NCBI GenBank assembly: GCA_902825215.1 | Contig: LR782234.1 | Location: forward strand, 4,898,001-4,962,000 | DNA from: Pseudomonas fluorescens | Lineage (GTDB): Bacteria > Pseudomonadota > Gammaproteobacteria > Pseudomonadales > Pseudomonadaceae | Reading direction: 5' to 3' | DNA: 64,000 nt | Shown: in pieces, positions 9,326-17,462 of the stretch | Layout of the letters: every line of letters starts with the position of its first letter | How positions within the stretch are numbered: the first letter of the stretch is position 1 | The notes under the pieces: model-generated | Database searches by the model: none | What the model saw: the letters and a program-made list of their open reading frames with translations, nothing else | What the model was told of the DNA's origin: nothing | Made by a program: the position numbers and the translations under genes

Positions 9326-10420
9326 TCAATCGTCGCTGATGGTGATATTCGGCATCGCCGGCGTCGCCGCTTCCTGCAACACGATCCGCGCGCCGACGTG
9401 ACGGGCCAGTTCCTGGTAGACCATGGCGATCTGGCTGTCCGGTTCGGCGATCACCGTCGGCTTGCCGCCATCGGCCTGTTCACGAATCAGCATCGACAAC
9501 GGCAGCGAGGCCAGCAGTTCCACGCCGTACTGGGTGGCAAGCTTCTCGCCACCGCCCTCACCGAACAGATGCTCGGCATGCCCGCAGTTCGAGCAGATGT
9601 GCACGGCCATGTTTTCCACCACGCCCAACACCGGAATGTTGACCTTACGGAACATTTCCACGCCTTTGCGCGCGTCGAGCAGGGCCAGGTCCTGTGGCGT
9701 GGTGACGATCACCGCGCCCGCCACCGGGACTTTCTGCGCCAGGGTCAGTTGAATGTCGCCGGTGCCTGGCGGCATGTCGATGACCAGATAATCCAGATCG
9801 CCCCACGCAGTTTGCGTGACCAGTTGCAGCAGCGCGCCGGAGACCATCGGCCCGCGCCAGACCATCGGCGTGTTGTCGTCAGTCAGAAACGCCATCGACA
9901 TGACTTCGACGCCGTGGGCCTTGAGCGGCACAAACCATTTCTGGTCCTTGACCTCCGGGCGGGTGCGCTCGGGAATGCCGAACATGATCCCCTGGCTCGG
10001 GCCGTAGATATCGGCGTCGAGAATCCCCACTTTGGCGCCTTCGCGAGCGAGCGCGAGAGCGAGGTTGGCAGCGGTGGTCGACTTGCCCACGCCGCCCTTG
10101 CCCGAAGCCACGGCGACCACGTTCTTGACGTTGGCCAGCCCCGGAATCTGCGCCTGCGCCTTGTGCGCGGCGATCACGCTGTTGACCTCAACCCGGGCGA
10201 TGACCACGCCCTCGATGTTTTCGATGGCCAGTTGCAGCAATTGCGCCCAGCCACTCTTGAACAGACCGGCGGCGTAGCCGATTTCCAGCTGCACGTTGAC
10301 GCGGTCACCGACGATCTCGATGTTTTTCACGCAACCGGCGCTGACCGGGTCCTGGTTCAGGTAAGGGTCGGTGTATTGGCTGAGGACGGCTTCCACCGCT
10401 GCGCGAGTGACGGCGCTCAT
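9326..10420 (-). CDS. mrp: Mrp/ApbC iron-sulfur cluster carrier ATPase
   Basis: A 364-residue P-loop protein that binds and transfers Fe-S clusters in the cytoplasm. An N-terminal MIP18/DUF59 domain (about 1-85) is followed by a deviant Walker A GKGGVGKSTTAANLALAL (about 107-124), a conserved VIDMPPGTGD and a Cys pair CSNC (about 281-284) that bridges the cluster in the dimer. The ATG at 10420 follows GGAG by 6 nt; an upstream TTG is disfavoured. Divergent from metG across 154 nt, the usual Pseudomonas arrangement. Confidence 0.93.
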   Translation of the reverse strand: MSAVTRAAVEAVLSQYTDPYLNQDPVSAGCVKNIEIVGDRVNVQLEIGYAAGLFKSGWAQLLQLAIENIEGVVIARVEVNSVIAAHKAQAQIPGLANVKNVVAVASGKGGVGKSTTAANLALALAREGAKVGILDADIYGPSQGIMFGIPERTRPEVKDQKWFVPLKAHGVEVMSMAFLTDDNTPMVWRGPMVSGALLQLVTQTAWGDLDYLVIDMPPGTGDIQLTLAQKVPVAGAVIVTTPQDLALLDARKGVEMFRKVNIPVLGVVENMAVHICSNCGHAEHLFGEGGGEKLATQYGVELLASLPLSMLIREQADGGKPTVIAEPDSQIAMVYQELARHVGARIVLQEAATPAMPNITISDD

Positions 10421-10574
10421 GGGCAACTCCGATAACAAGACTGGAAAAGATGGCGGCTATCCTACCCCTTCTATCCTCCGGACGGCATGCCCGGCAACGA
10501 TTTGCAGGGGTGAAATATCTTGTCCGGCGCTTTATAGTGGCCGACCTCCGTTTCATCAAGTAGCGAAGCCCTAC

Positions 10575-12626
10575 ATGTCCGAGCCACGCAAGATCCTCGT
10601 CACCAGCGCCCTGCCCTACGCCAATGGTTCGATCCACCTTGGCCACATGCTGGAATACATCCAGACCGATATGTGGGTGCGCTTCCAGAAGCATCGCGGC
10701 AACCAATGCATTTATGTCTGCGCCGACGACGCCCACGGTTCGGCGATCATGCTGCGCGCGGAAAAGGAAGGCATCACCCCGGAACAACTGATCGCCAACG
10801 TGCAGGCTGAACACAGCGCCGACTTTGCCGATTTCCTCGTTGATTTCGACAACTTCCACTCCACTCACGCCGAAGAAAACCGTGAGCTGTCGAGCCAGAT
10901 CTACCTCAAGCTGCGTGACGCCGGGCACATTGCCCAACGCTCGATCACCCAGTACTTCGACCCGGAAAAGAAAATGTTCCTGGCCGACCGTTTCATCAAG
11001 GGCACCTGCCCGAAATGCGGCACCGAAGACCAGTACGGCGACAACTGCGAAAAATGCGGCGCGACCTACGCCCCGACTGATCTGAAGGATCCGAAGTCGG
11101 CAATCTCCGGCGCCACCCCGGTGCTCAAGGATTCCCAGCACTTCTTCTTCAAGCTGCCGGACTTCCAGCAGATGCTGCAGGCCTGGACCCGTAGCGGCAC
11201 CCTGCAAGACGCGGTCGCCAACAAGATCGCCGAATGGCTGGATGCCGGCCTGCAACAGTGGGACATCTCCCGCGATGCGCCGTACTTCGGCTTCGAGATT
11301 CCGGGCGAGCCGGGCAAATATTTCTACGTGTGGCTGGATGCGCCAATCGGCTACATGGCCAGCTTCAAGAACCTCTGCAACCGCACGCCGGAGCTGGACT
11401 TCGACGCGTTCTGGGGCAAGGATTCGACCGCCGAGCTGTATCACTTCATCGGCAAGGACATCGTCAACTTCCACGCGCTGTTCTGGCCAGCAATGCTCGA
11501 AGGCGCGGGTTTCCGCAAGCCGACTGCGATCAACGTGCACGGCTACCTGACCGTCAACGGCCAGAAAATGTCCAAGTCGCGCGGCACCTTCATCAAGGCG
11601 CGTACGTATCTGGATCACCTGTCGCCGGAATACCTGCGTTACTACTACGCGGCGAAACTGGGCCGTGGCGTCGATGACCTCGACCTGAACCTCGAAGACT
11701 TCGTGCAGAAGGTCAACTCCGATCTGGTCGGCAAAGTCGTGAACATCGCCAGTCGTTGCGCCGGGTTCATCCACAAGGGCAACGCCGGTCTGCTGGTCGA
11801 CAACAATGCCGCGCCGGAGCTGACCGAGGCCTTCCTCGCTGCCGCGCCGAGCATTGCCGACGCCTATGAAGCGCGCGACTTCGCCCGTGCCATGCGTGAA
11901 ACCATGGCTCTGGCCGACCGCGCCAACGCGTGGATCGCCGACAAGGCACCGTGGTCGCTGAACAAGCAGGAAGGCAAGCAGGATGAAGTCCAGGCGATCT
12001 GCGCCACCGGCATCAACCTGTTCCGCCAACTGGTGATTTTCCTCAAACCGGTGCTGCCGCTGCTGGCCGCCGATGCCGAGGCGTTCCTCAACGTCGCGCC
12101 GCTGACCTGGAACGACCACACCACGCTGCTGGCCAACCACCAGCTCAACGAATTCAAGCCGTTGATGACCCGTATCGACCCGGTAAAAGTGCAAGCCATG
12201 ACCGACGCCTCGAAAGAAGACCTTACCGCCAGCCAGACCGACACCGGCGAAGTCGCACCGGCCGGCAATGGCGAACTGGCCAAGGATCCGCTGTCGCCGG
12301 AAATCGATTTCGACGCGTTCGCCGCCATCGACCTGCGCGTCGCGCTGATCGTCAAGGCTGAACACGTCGAGGGCGCCGACAAGCTGCTGCGCCTGACCCT
12401 CGATATCGGCGACGAGCAACGTAACGTATTCTCCGGGATCAAGAGCGCTTACCCGGATCCGTCGAAACTCGACGGTCGCCTGACCATGATGATCGCCAAC
12501 CTCAAGCCGCGGAAAATGAAGTTCGGCATCTCCGAGGGCATGGTGATGGCGGCAGGTCCCGGTGGTGAAGAGATCTACCTGCTGAGCCCGGACAGCGGCG
12601 CCAAGCCGGGTCAACGTATCAAGTAA
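10575..12626 (+). CDS. metG: Methionyl-tRNA synthetase
   Basis: A 683-residue class I aminoacyl-tRNA synthetase that charges tRNA-Met. The ATP-binding HIGH-type motif is HLGHMLE (about 21-27), the zinc knuckle is CPKCGTEDQYGDNCEKCG (about 147-164), and the second ATP motif is KMSKS (about 334-338). A C-terminal EMAPII-like tRNA-binding domain (about 580-683) supports dimerisation, so this is the long MetG form. The ATG at 10575 gives the expected N-terminus MSEPRKILVTSALPYANG; upstream in-frame codons overlap the mrp promoter. Confidence 0.98.
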   Translation: MSEPRKILVTSALPYANGSIHLGHMLEYIQTDMWVRFQKHRGNQCIYVCADDAHGSAIMLRAEKEGITPEQLIANVQAEHSADFADFLVDFDNFHSTHAEENRELSSQIYLKLRDAGHIAQRSITQYFDPEKKMFLADRFIKGTCPKCGTEDQYGDNCEKCGATYAPTDLKDPKSAISGATPVLKDSQHFFFKLPDFQQMLQAWTRSGTLQDAVANKIAEWLDAGLQQWDISRDAPYFGFEIPGEPGKYFYVWLDAPIGYMASFKNLCNRTPELDFDAFWGKDSTAELYHFIGKDIVNFHALFWPAMLEGAGFRKPTAINVHGYLTVNGQKMSKSRGTFIKARTYLDHLSPEYLRYYYAAKLGRGVDDLDLNLEDFVQKVNSDLVGKVVNIASRCAGFIHKGNAGLLVDNNAAPELTEAFLAAAPSIADAYEARDFARAMRETMALADRANAWIADKAPWSLNKQEGKQDEVQAICATGINLFRQLVIFLKPVLPLLAADAEAFLNVAPLTWNDHTTLLANHQLNEFKPLMTRIDPVKVQAMTDASKEDLTASQTDTGEVAPAGNGELAKDPLSPEIDFDAFAAIDLRVALIVKAEHVEGADKLLRLTLDIGDEQRNVFSGIKSAYPDPSKLDGRLTMMIANLKPRKMKFGISEGMVMAAGPGGEEIYLLSPDSGAKPGQRIK

Positions 12627-12643
12627 GACAGTGCGGTAAATCG

Positions 12644-12681
12644 ATCCCACCGGCGTGCACTGCATGCCGGTGGGATTTTTC
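12644..12681 (+). terminator. metG intrinsic terminator
   Basis: ATCCCACCGGC / GCCGGTGGGAT stem followed by TTTTT, 18 nt after the metG stop. Confidence 0.9.
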
Positions 12682-12740
12682 ATAGGCGGCCGGATAAAGC
12701 CTAACCTTGAGAGACACCCGCCCGTTTCGCTGGCAGAACC

Positions 12741-13310
12741 ATGACCGAATTCGTGCTAACGCTGATCAGTGCCGCGCTGCTCAACAACTTCGTGTTGCAT
12801 TGGCCGCTGGGCGTCGACCCGCTATTGGCGGGCAACCGGCGCCAGGTGCATGCGTTGGGGCTGGCAACCTTGTGTCTGATGGTTGGTGTCGGCGTGCTCG
12901 GCTACGCGGTATGGAACTGGCTGCTGGTGCCGCTGCAACTCCAATCACTGCGCCTGTTTGTGTTTCTGCCGTTAAGCGTGTTGCTGATCGCGCCGTTGTT
13001 GAAAAGCCTGGCGCGCGGCTTGCCGAATCTGCCCTTCGACGGGTTATGGCCGCTGTTGCTGGGCAATGCCGGCGTTCTCGGCCTCGCGCTGATGAATGCG
13101 CAAAACGATCAAGGCCCGCTTCACGCGATGGCGCTGAGCCTCGGCGCCGGGCTGGGTTTCTGGCTGGTGCTGAGCCTGTTCAGCGACCTGCGTGAACGCA
13201 CGGCTGACAACGATATTCCCCTGCCCTTTCGCGGCCTGCCGATCGATCTGCTCGGTGCCGGACTGATCGCAGTGATTTTTCTCGGATTCAGTGGACTGAT
13301 CAAAACATGA
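12741..13310 (+). CDS. rnfA: RnfA-like membrane subunit, cluster cysteines missing
   Basis: A 189-residue, six-helix membrane protein colinear with RnfA/RsxA (TEFVLTLISAALLNNFVL at the start; IPLPFRGLPIDLLGAGLIAV near the end). In Rnf and the related Nqr, one Cys from each of two conserved loops in RnfA/RnfE (NqrE/NqrD) holds an intramembrane [2Fe-2S] cluster. In E. coli RnfA these loops read LGLCPF and TNCAVLG; here they read LGVDPLL (about residues 24-30) and GNAGVLG (about 110-116). Both cysteines are gone, so this subunit cannot ligate the cluster. First gene of a tightly overlapping operon (4-nt overlap with rnfB). Family assignment firm; electron-transfer role doubtful. Confidence 0.8.
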   Translation: MTEFVLTLISAALLNNFVLHWPLGVDPLLAGNRRQVHALGLATLCLMVGVGVLGYAVWNWLLVPLQLQSLRLFVFLPLSVLLIAPLLKSLARGLPNLPFDGLWPLLLGNAGVLGLALMNAQNDQGPLHAMALSLGAGLGFWLVLSLFSDLRERTADNDIPLPFRGLPIDLLGAGLIAVIFLGFSGLIKT

Positions 13311-14314
13311 GTCTGATTCAACGCATCGATGCCCTCCTGCCGCAGACCCAGTGCGGCAAGTGCGGTCATCCCGGATGCAAACCTTATGCGCAAGGCATCG
13401 CCGCGGGCGAGCCGATCAACAAGTGCCCGCCGGGTGGCGAGGAAACCATCGCCGCGCTGGCCGAGCTGTTGAAAGTGCCGGTGCTCGAACTGGACGTCAG
13501 CCGCGGCTCGGCGCCGGCGCAGGTAGCGTTTATTCGCGAAGCCGAGTGCATCGGCTGCACCAAGTGCATTCAGGCTTGTCCAGTCGATGCGATTGTCGGC
13601 GCGGCAAAACTGATGCACACCGTCCTGATCGACGAATGCACCGGTTGCGACCTGTGCGTGGCGCCGTGCCCGGTGGACTGCATCGAAATGCACCCGCTGC
13701 CGCCCGAGACGTTGCCGGTGGTGGGCGGGCTGGCCTTCAGCCTCGACGAGCAACGCGCACGCGCCGCCAAACGCGATCACGCACGGCAACGCTTCGAGCG
13801 GCGCAACGAGCGCTTGCGCCGCGAGGAGCAACAGAAACAGGCTGAGCGTGAGGCGCGGGCGAAACGGTCGGCGCAAGCGCAAGTGAGCGCCACCGATCCG
13901 GTGCAGGCGGCCCTGGAACGGGTGCGCGCGCAAAAAGCGGCGAACGCCGATGCAGCCGTGAAGAAAGCCAAAGTCGACGTTGCCATGAGCCGCGCGCAAC
14001 TGCACAAATCCTTGAAAGCGTTCGGCCATCCGCCGACTTTCGAGCAGCAGGCGCAATTGATCGTTTTGCAGCGCCAGTTCGAAGCGGCTGAACAGGCGCT
14101 GGCGCAATTGGAAAACAGTGCCGTCGTCGAGCCAGCAAACCCGGCGCCGGTCAAAGATGCCGATTTGAAACGAGCGAAGATCCAGCTGGCAATGTGTCGC
14201 GCTGAATACGGCAAGCTCGAACGTAATGCCGACACTCCCTCGGAAGTTCTGAATGAGGCCCGCGCGCGACTGCAAGCCGCCGAGCGTCAGGTAAACGAAC
14301 ATGCCGCCCTTTGA
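13307..14314 (+). CDS. rnfB: RnfB-like ferredoxin subunit, no membrane anchor, long coiled-coil tail
   Basis: A 335-residue protein. Residues about 5-140 match RnfB: the 4Fe-4S domain (QCGKCGHPGCKPY ... KCPPGG) and two ferredoxin CxxCxxCxxxC motifs (CIGCTKCIQACP, CTGCDLCVAPCP), all cysteines intact. RnfB normally begins with a membrane helix of about 25-30 residues; here the protein starts directly at the Fe-S domain, so it should be soluble or held by partners. Residues about 150-335 are a charged Arg/Gln/Ala-rich coiled coil with degenerate repeats (AKVDVAMSRAQLHKSL; AKIQLAMCRAEYGKLE), absent from short RnfB proteins and reminiscent of the Ala/Lys-rich RnfC tail. Overlaps rnfA by 4 nt and rnfD by 14 nt. 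Confidence 0.85.
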   Translation: MSLIQRIDALLPQTQCGKCGHPGCKPYAQGIAAGEPINKCPPGGEETIAALAELLKVPVLELDVSRGSAPAQVAFIREAECIGCTKCIQACPVDAIVGAAKLMHTVLIDECTGCDLCVAPCPVDCIEMHPLPPETLPVVGGLAFSLDEQRARAAKRDHARQRFERRNERLRREEQQKQAEREARAKRSAQAQVSATDPVQAALERVRAQKAANADAAVKKAKVDVAMSRAQLHKSLKAFGHPPTFEQQAQLIVLQRQFEAAEQALAQLENSAVVEPANPAPVKDADLKRAKIQLAMCRAEYGKLERNADTPSEVLNEARARLQAAERQVNEHAAL

Positions 14315-15284
14315 GGCAGCGGACGATCGCCCGCAACAGGCGATGAGAACCGTGCTGCTGGCCACGGTGCCAGGGCTGCTGACACTGTTGTGGTTTTACG
14401 GTTGGGGCGTGTTGATCAATCTGATGCTGGCGGCAACCACCGCGCTGATCGTCGAGGCGAGCGTCGCACGAATGCGTCGGCAGCCCCTGCGGCCAGCGCT
14501 GCGCGACGCCAGCGCACTGGTCAGCGCAACATTACTGGCGGCGGCATTGCCCGCCTATAGTCCTTGGTGGCTGACGGTGACAGCAACGGCCGCGGGCCTG
14601 CTGTTCGGCAAGCACGTGTATGGCGGCACGGGCAAAAATCCGTTCAATCCGGCGATGCTCGGTTTCGCTTTCGTAATGATCATGTTTCCGCGGGCGATGA
14701 CGCAGTGGCCGGCGCACAGTCTGGATCTGGCGGCAGCCTGGCAGCAGATATCGGGTTCGGGGCAGGCGCCGGACGCTTGGGCGCAGGCAACGGCGCTGGA
14801 CTCTTTGCGCTCCAACACCAGCCTGACCATGGACGAACTGTTTGCCAGCCATCCGGCGTTCGGCCACTTTGGCGGACGTGTTGCCGAGTGGGTGAATCTG
14901 GCGTTTCTGGCCGGTGGCGTGTTTTTGCTGCAACGTCGGGTCTTTAGCTGGCACGCACCGCTGGGCATGCTCGCCAGCCTGTTCGTCATCAGCCTGCTGT
15001 GCTGGAACGGCTCGGGGTCGGATTCGCAGGGTTCACCGCTGTTTCATCTGCTCAGCGGCGCGACCATGCTCGGCGCGTTCTTCATTGTCACTGAACCAGT
15101 CTCCGGCGCCAAAAGTGCAGCAGCCCGTTTGCTCTTCGGCGTGGGTGTCGGGTTGCTGACCTACACGATTCGTACCTGGGGCGGCTATCCGGACGGGCTG
15201 GCCTTTGCAGTGTTGCTGATGAATCTCTGTGTGCCGGCGCTCGAGCGATTCGATGCGCGTCGGCAGATCAAGGTTAGCCCGTGA
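14301..15284 (+). CDS. rnfD: RnfD-like flavin membrane subunit
   Basis: A 327-residue polytopic protein of the RnfD/NqrB family. The GGTGKNPFNPAMLGFAFVMI segment (about 108-127) and the C-terminal FIVTEPVSG ... WGGYPDGLAFAVLLMNLCVP segment are diagnostic. RnfD carries FMN covalently on Thr of an SGAT/TGAT-type motif; the corresponding region here reads DAWAQATALD (about 157-166), keeping the Thr but not the two residues before it. An SGAT at about residue 250 lies in a different, membrane-embedded position. No rnfC lies between rnfB and this gene. Overlaps rnfB by 14 nt and rnfG by 4 nt. Confidence 0.85.
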   Translation: MPPFEAADDRPQQAMRTVLLATVPGLLTLLWFYGWGVLINLMLAATTALIVEASVARMRRQPLRPALRDASALVSATLLAAALPAYSPWWLTVTATAAGLLFGKHVYGGTGKNPFNPAMLGFAFVMIMFPRAMTQWPAHSLDLAAAWQQISGSGQAPDAWAQATALDSLRSNTSLTMDELFASHPAFGHFGGRVAEWVNLAFLAGGVFLLQRRVFSWHAPLGMLASLFVISLLCWNGSGSDSQGSPLFHLLSGATMLGAFFIVTEPVSGAKSAAARLLFGVGVGLLTYTIRTWGGYPDGLAFAVLLMNLCVPALERFDARRQIKVSP

Positions 15285-15874
15285 GTCGTCGGGCCAGCGC
15301 AATGATCGTGCTGCTGGTGGCCATCAGCGGTCTCGCCGTGACGTACCTGCTGGCGCGTGCGAGCGCACCACAGATCGCCGCCGCACAGCACTTGCTCGAC
15401 AGCCGCAAATGGCTCGACATGCTGGCGCCCGAGAGCTACGACAATCAACCGCTGCAGCAGCCACTGAGCTTGATCGATACCCGACTGGCCCACAGCCAGT
15501 TGAGCGCCGGCTATCGCGCGACCCTGAATGGCAAGCCCGCGGCAATACTGTTGCGCAGTCAGACTCAGGGCTATGTGGGCGCGATCGAATTATTGATCGC
15601 CATCGAGCCGAATGGCAGTTTGCTCGCGGTGAAAACCTTGGAACAGCGCGAAACACCGGGACTTGGCGGGCATCTGGCGGACCGGCCGAATGCCTGGCTG
15701 CAGGGGTTTGCCGGCAAATCGAGCGATGCCGGTTGGGCGCTGAAGAAGGATCAAGGCCAATTCGATCAGATCGCCGGAGCGACCGTCACGTCTCGCGCAG
15801 TCATCAATGCGGTGCATGACGCCCTGCGTTATTTTGATGATCATCGCGCCGCACTGCTGGGGAGCGGAACATGA
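15281..15874 (+). CDS. rnfG: RnfG-like periplasmic flavoprotein subunit
   Basis: A 197-residue protein with an N-terminal membrane anchor (about 8-28) and a periplasmic FMN-binding domain. The flavinylation motif near the C-terminus is DQIAGATVTS (about 162-171), with the acceptor Thr, matching the DxxxGATxxS motif recognised by ApbE; only the residue before GAT differs (A instead of S/T). The RETPGLGGHL segment is conserved in RnfG. Begins with GTG in a GTGA overlap with rnfD and ends in an ATGA overlap with rnfE. Confidence 0.85.
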   Translation: MSRRASAMIVLLVAISGLAVTYLLARASAPQIAAAQHLLDSRKWLDMLAPESYDNQPLQQPLSLIDTRLAHSQLSAGYRATLNGKPAAILLRSQTQGYVGAIELLIAIEPNGSLLAVKTLEQRETPGLGGHLADRPNAWLQGFAGKSSDAGWALKKDQGQFDQIAGATVTSRAVINAVHDALRYFDDHRAALLGSGT

Positions 15875-16452
15875 AGCCAGCGCCGGGCCTCGCCCACTGC
15901 ATGATGCTGACATTGCTGCTGGGCAGCAACGGTTCACTCGCAGGCGCAATCGGCGTTCTGCTGACGTTCAGTGTTGTCGTGGGCCTGTATGGCCTGTGCA
16001 TGGGTGCGGTACGCCCGCGATTGACGGAGACTGGCAGACTGCTTGCCAGCGTCTTGCTCGCCGCCACGCTCAGCAGTTGCGCTGATGTGTTGGCGCAACG
16101 CTGGTTTCTGTCGTGGCAGCAAGCTTTCGGCCTGTATGCCGGCCTGATCGCCTTGCAATGTGTAGTGCTGGAATACAATGGCTTCTGGCGCCAGACGCTG
16201 GTTGAGCGCGGCAAACTCTGCGCTCTGTTCGGCGCATTGCTGTTGCTGCTGGGGACATTGCGCGAGGCTGCAGGGAGCGGCAGTCTTGGCCGCAGCGCCT
16301 CGGAGACCTGGCAAGGTATTGTTCTGTTTAGCGAGGGACTGCCACTGATCGGTCTGATCCCCGGCGCTTTTATTGTATTGGCGCTGCTGCTGGCAGCGCG
16401 TCAGGCGTTGATTCGCCCGAAATTGAATTCAAAGGAAATGCATCGCCCATGA
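15871..16452 (+). CDS. rnfE: RnfE-like membrane subunit, divergent
   Basis: A 193-residue membrane protein in the RnfE position and with RnfE-like spacing. The second conserved loop keeps its Cys (LIALQCVVLEYNGFW, about 89-103, versus LIVTNCIVVGRAEAF in E. coli), and LGTLREAAGSGSL and LIPGAFIVLALLLAARQALI match the C-terminal half. The first loop, LLGLCP in E. coli, appears as LLGSNGSL, so that Cys is lost. Together with rnfA, three of the four cluster ligands are missing. Overlaps rnfG and nth by 4 nt each. Confidence 0.75.
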   Translation: MKPAPGLAHCMMLTLLLGSNGSLAGAIGVLLTFSVVVGLYGLCMGAVRPRLTETGRLLASVLLAATLSSCADVLAQRWFLSWQQAFGLYAGLIALQCVVLEYNGFWRQTLVERGKLCALFGALLLLLGTLREAAGSGSLGRSASETWQGIVLFSEGLPLIGLIPGAFIVLALLLAARQALIRPKLNSKEMHRP

Positions 16453-17087
16453 ATGCCGCAAAACGTCTGGAGATTTTCCGCCGTCTGCACGAAGACAATC
16501 CCGAGCCGAAAACCGAACTCGCTTATTCATCGCCGTTCGAGCTGTTGATTGCGGTGATTCTGTCGGCGCAGTCGACTGACGTGGGCGTCAACAAGGCTAC
16601 GGCCAAGCTGTTCCCGGTGGCGAATACGCCGGCCGCGATCCATGCCTTAGGGGTTGAAGGCCTGTCCGAATACATCAAGACGATCGGCCTCTACAACAGC
16701 AAGGCGAAAAACGTTATCGAAACCTGTCGTCTGCTGGTCGAACGCCACGGCGGCGAGGTACCGCAAACCCGTGAAGAACTGGAAGCCCTTCCCGGCGTGG
16801 GCCGCAAAACCGCCAACGTGGTGCTTAATACCGCGTTCCGGCAACTGACCATGGCGGTCGACACGCATATCTTTCGGGTCAGCAACCGCACCGGCATTGC
16901 GCCGGGCAAGAACGTGGTTGAAGTTGAAATGAAATTGATGAAGTTTGTGCCCAAGGAGTTTTTGCTCGACTCCCACCATTGGCTGATTCTGCACGGACGT
17001 TATGTGTGTCTGGCGCGCAAGCCGCGTTGCGGCAGTTGCCGGATAGAAGACCTGTGCGAGTACAAAGCGAAAACTTCGGACGATTGA
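16449..17087 (+). CDS. nth: Endonuclease III
   Basis: A 212-residue bifunctional DNA glycosylase/AP lyase that removes oxidised pyrimidines. The helix-hairpin-helix LPGVGRKTANVVL (about 113-125) contains the catalytic Lys, the catalytic Asp lies in AVDTHIFRVSNR, and the C-terminal 4Fe-4S motif is CLARKPRCGSCRIEDLC (Cx6Cx2Cx5C). Length matches E. coli Nth (211). It is the last gene of the rnf operon, an association seen widely in gamma-proteobacteria. Confidence 0.97.
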   Translation: MNAAKRLEIFRRLHEDNPEPKTELAYSSPFELLIAVILSAQSTDVGVNKATAKLFPVANTPAAIHALGVEGLSEYIKTIGLYNSKAKNVIETCRLLVERHGGEVPQTREELEALPGVGRKTANVVLNTAFRQLTMAVDTHIFRVSNRTGIAPGKNVVEVEMKLMKFVPKEFLLDSHHWLILHGRYVCLARKPRCGSCRIEDLCEYKAKTSDD

Positions 17088-17130
17088 GCGGCTATTGGGA
17101 AAATTGATAAGCCGATTGAAAAAAACTTTT

Positions 17131-17159
17131 TTACCCGCCACCGGAATATCGATATAAGG
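17131..17159 (+). promoter_or_regulatory. Sigma-70-like promoter for the small PA3496-type gene
   Basis: TTTACC (-35), 17-nt spacer, TATAAG (-10), ending 36 nt upstream of the ATG at 17195. Quality is moderate and it is not tested. Confidence 0.45.
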
Positions 17160-17194
17160 AGCGCCAAAGGCAATCTTGGCCGGGAGCTAACCTT

Positions 17195-17374
17195 ATGAGC
17201 GACGACAAAGTACCCGTGGACGCAGACGACGATTTCATTGTCGTTGATTCCGACGATAGTGAGCCCGTGGTCGAAGTTGCAAAGACCAACCTGAGCAAGC
17301 GCCGCACCATCGATAACCTGCTTGAGGAGCGCCGACTGCAAAGGCAATTGGCTGATTACGATTTTGATCTTTGA
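17195..17374 (+). CDS. PA3496-family small acidic protein
   Basis: A 59-residue protein: an acidic N-terminal half (MSDDKVPVDADDDFIVVDSD...) and a basic/amphipathic C-terminal half (LSKRRTIDNLLEERRLQRQL, then ADYDFDL). This composition and its place right after nth match the P. aeruginosa PA3496 family, which databases call a putative envelope integrity protein; the function is not established. The ATG lies 107 nt after the nth stop and is followed by a terminator, so it is probably a separate unit. Confidence 0.8.
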   Translation: MSDDKVPVDADDDFIVVDSDDSEPVVEVAKTNLSKRRTIDNLLEERRLQRQLADYDFDL

Positions 17375-17380
17375 TACCTG

Positions 17381-17410
17381 AAAGCCTCCCGAACCGGAGG
17401 CTTTTCACTT
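17381..17410. terminator. Intrinsic terminator, PA3496-type gene
   Basis: AAAGCCTCC / GGAGGCTTTT hairpin with flanking A and T runs, 7 nt after the stop. It could also serve the convergent response-regulator gene. Confidence 0.8.
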
Positions 17411-17462
17411 TCTGCAGCTCGCTGAATCCGCCCTGCCCATGACCCGTCAGCTTTCGAGATAT

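Noticed and set aside
10305..12683. Minus-strand open frame of about 790 codons opposite metG
   Set aside because: Antisense of metG by codon-position bias; no recognisable domain and it also runs into mrp.
15050..15064. SGAT motif in RnfD (LLSGATML) as the flavin-attachment site
   Set aside because: It aligns with a membrane-embedded segment of RnfD before the FIxTxPVS motif, not with the flavin-acceptor loop; the acceptor region is the DAWAQAT stretch further upstream.
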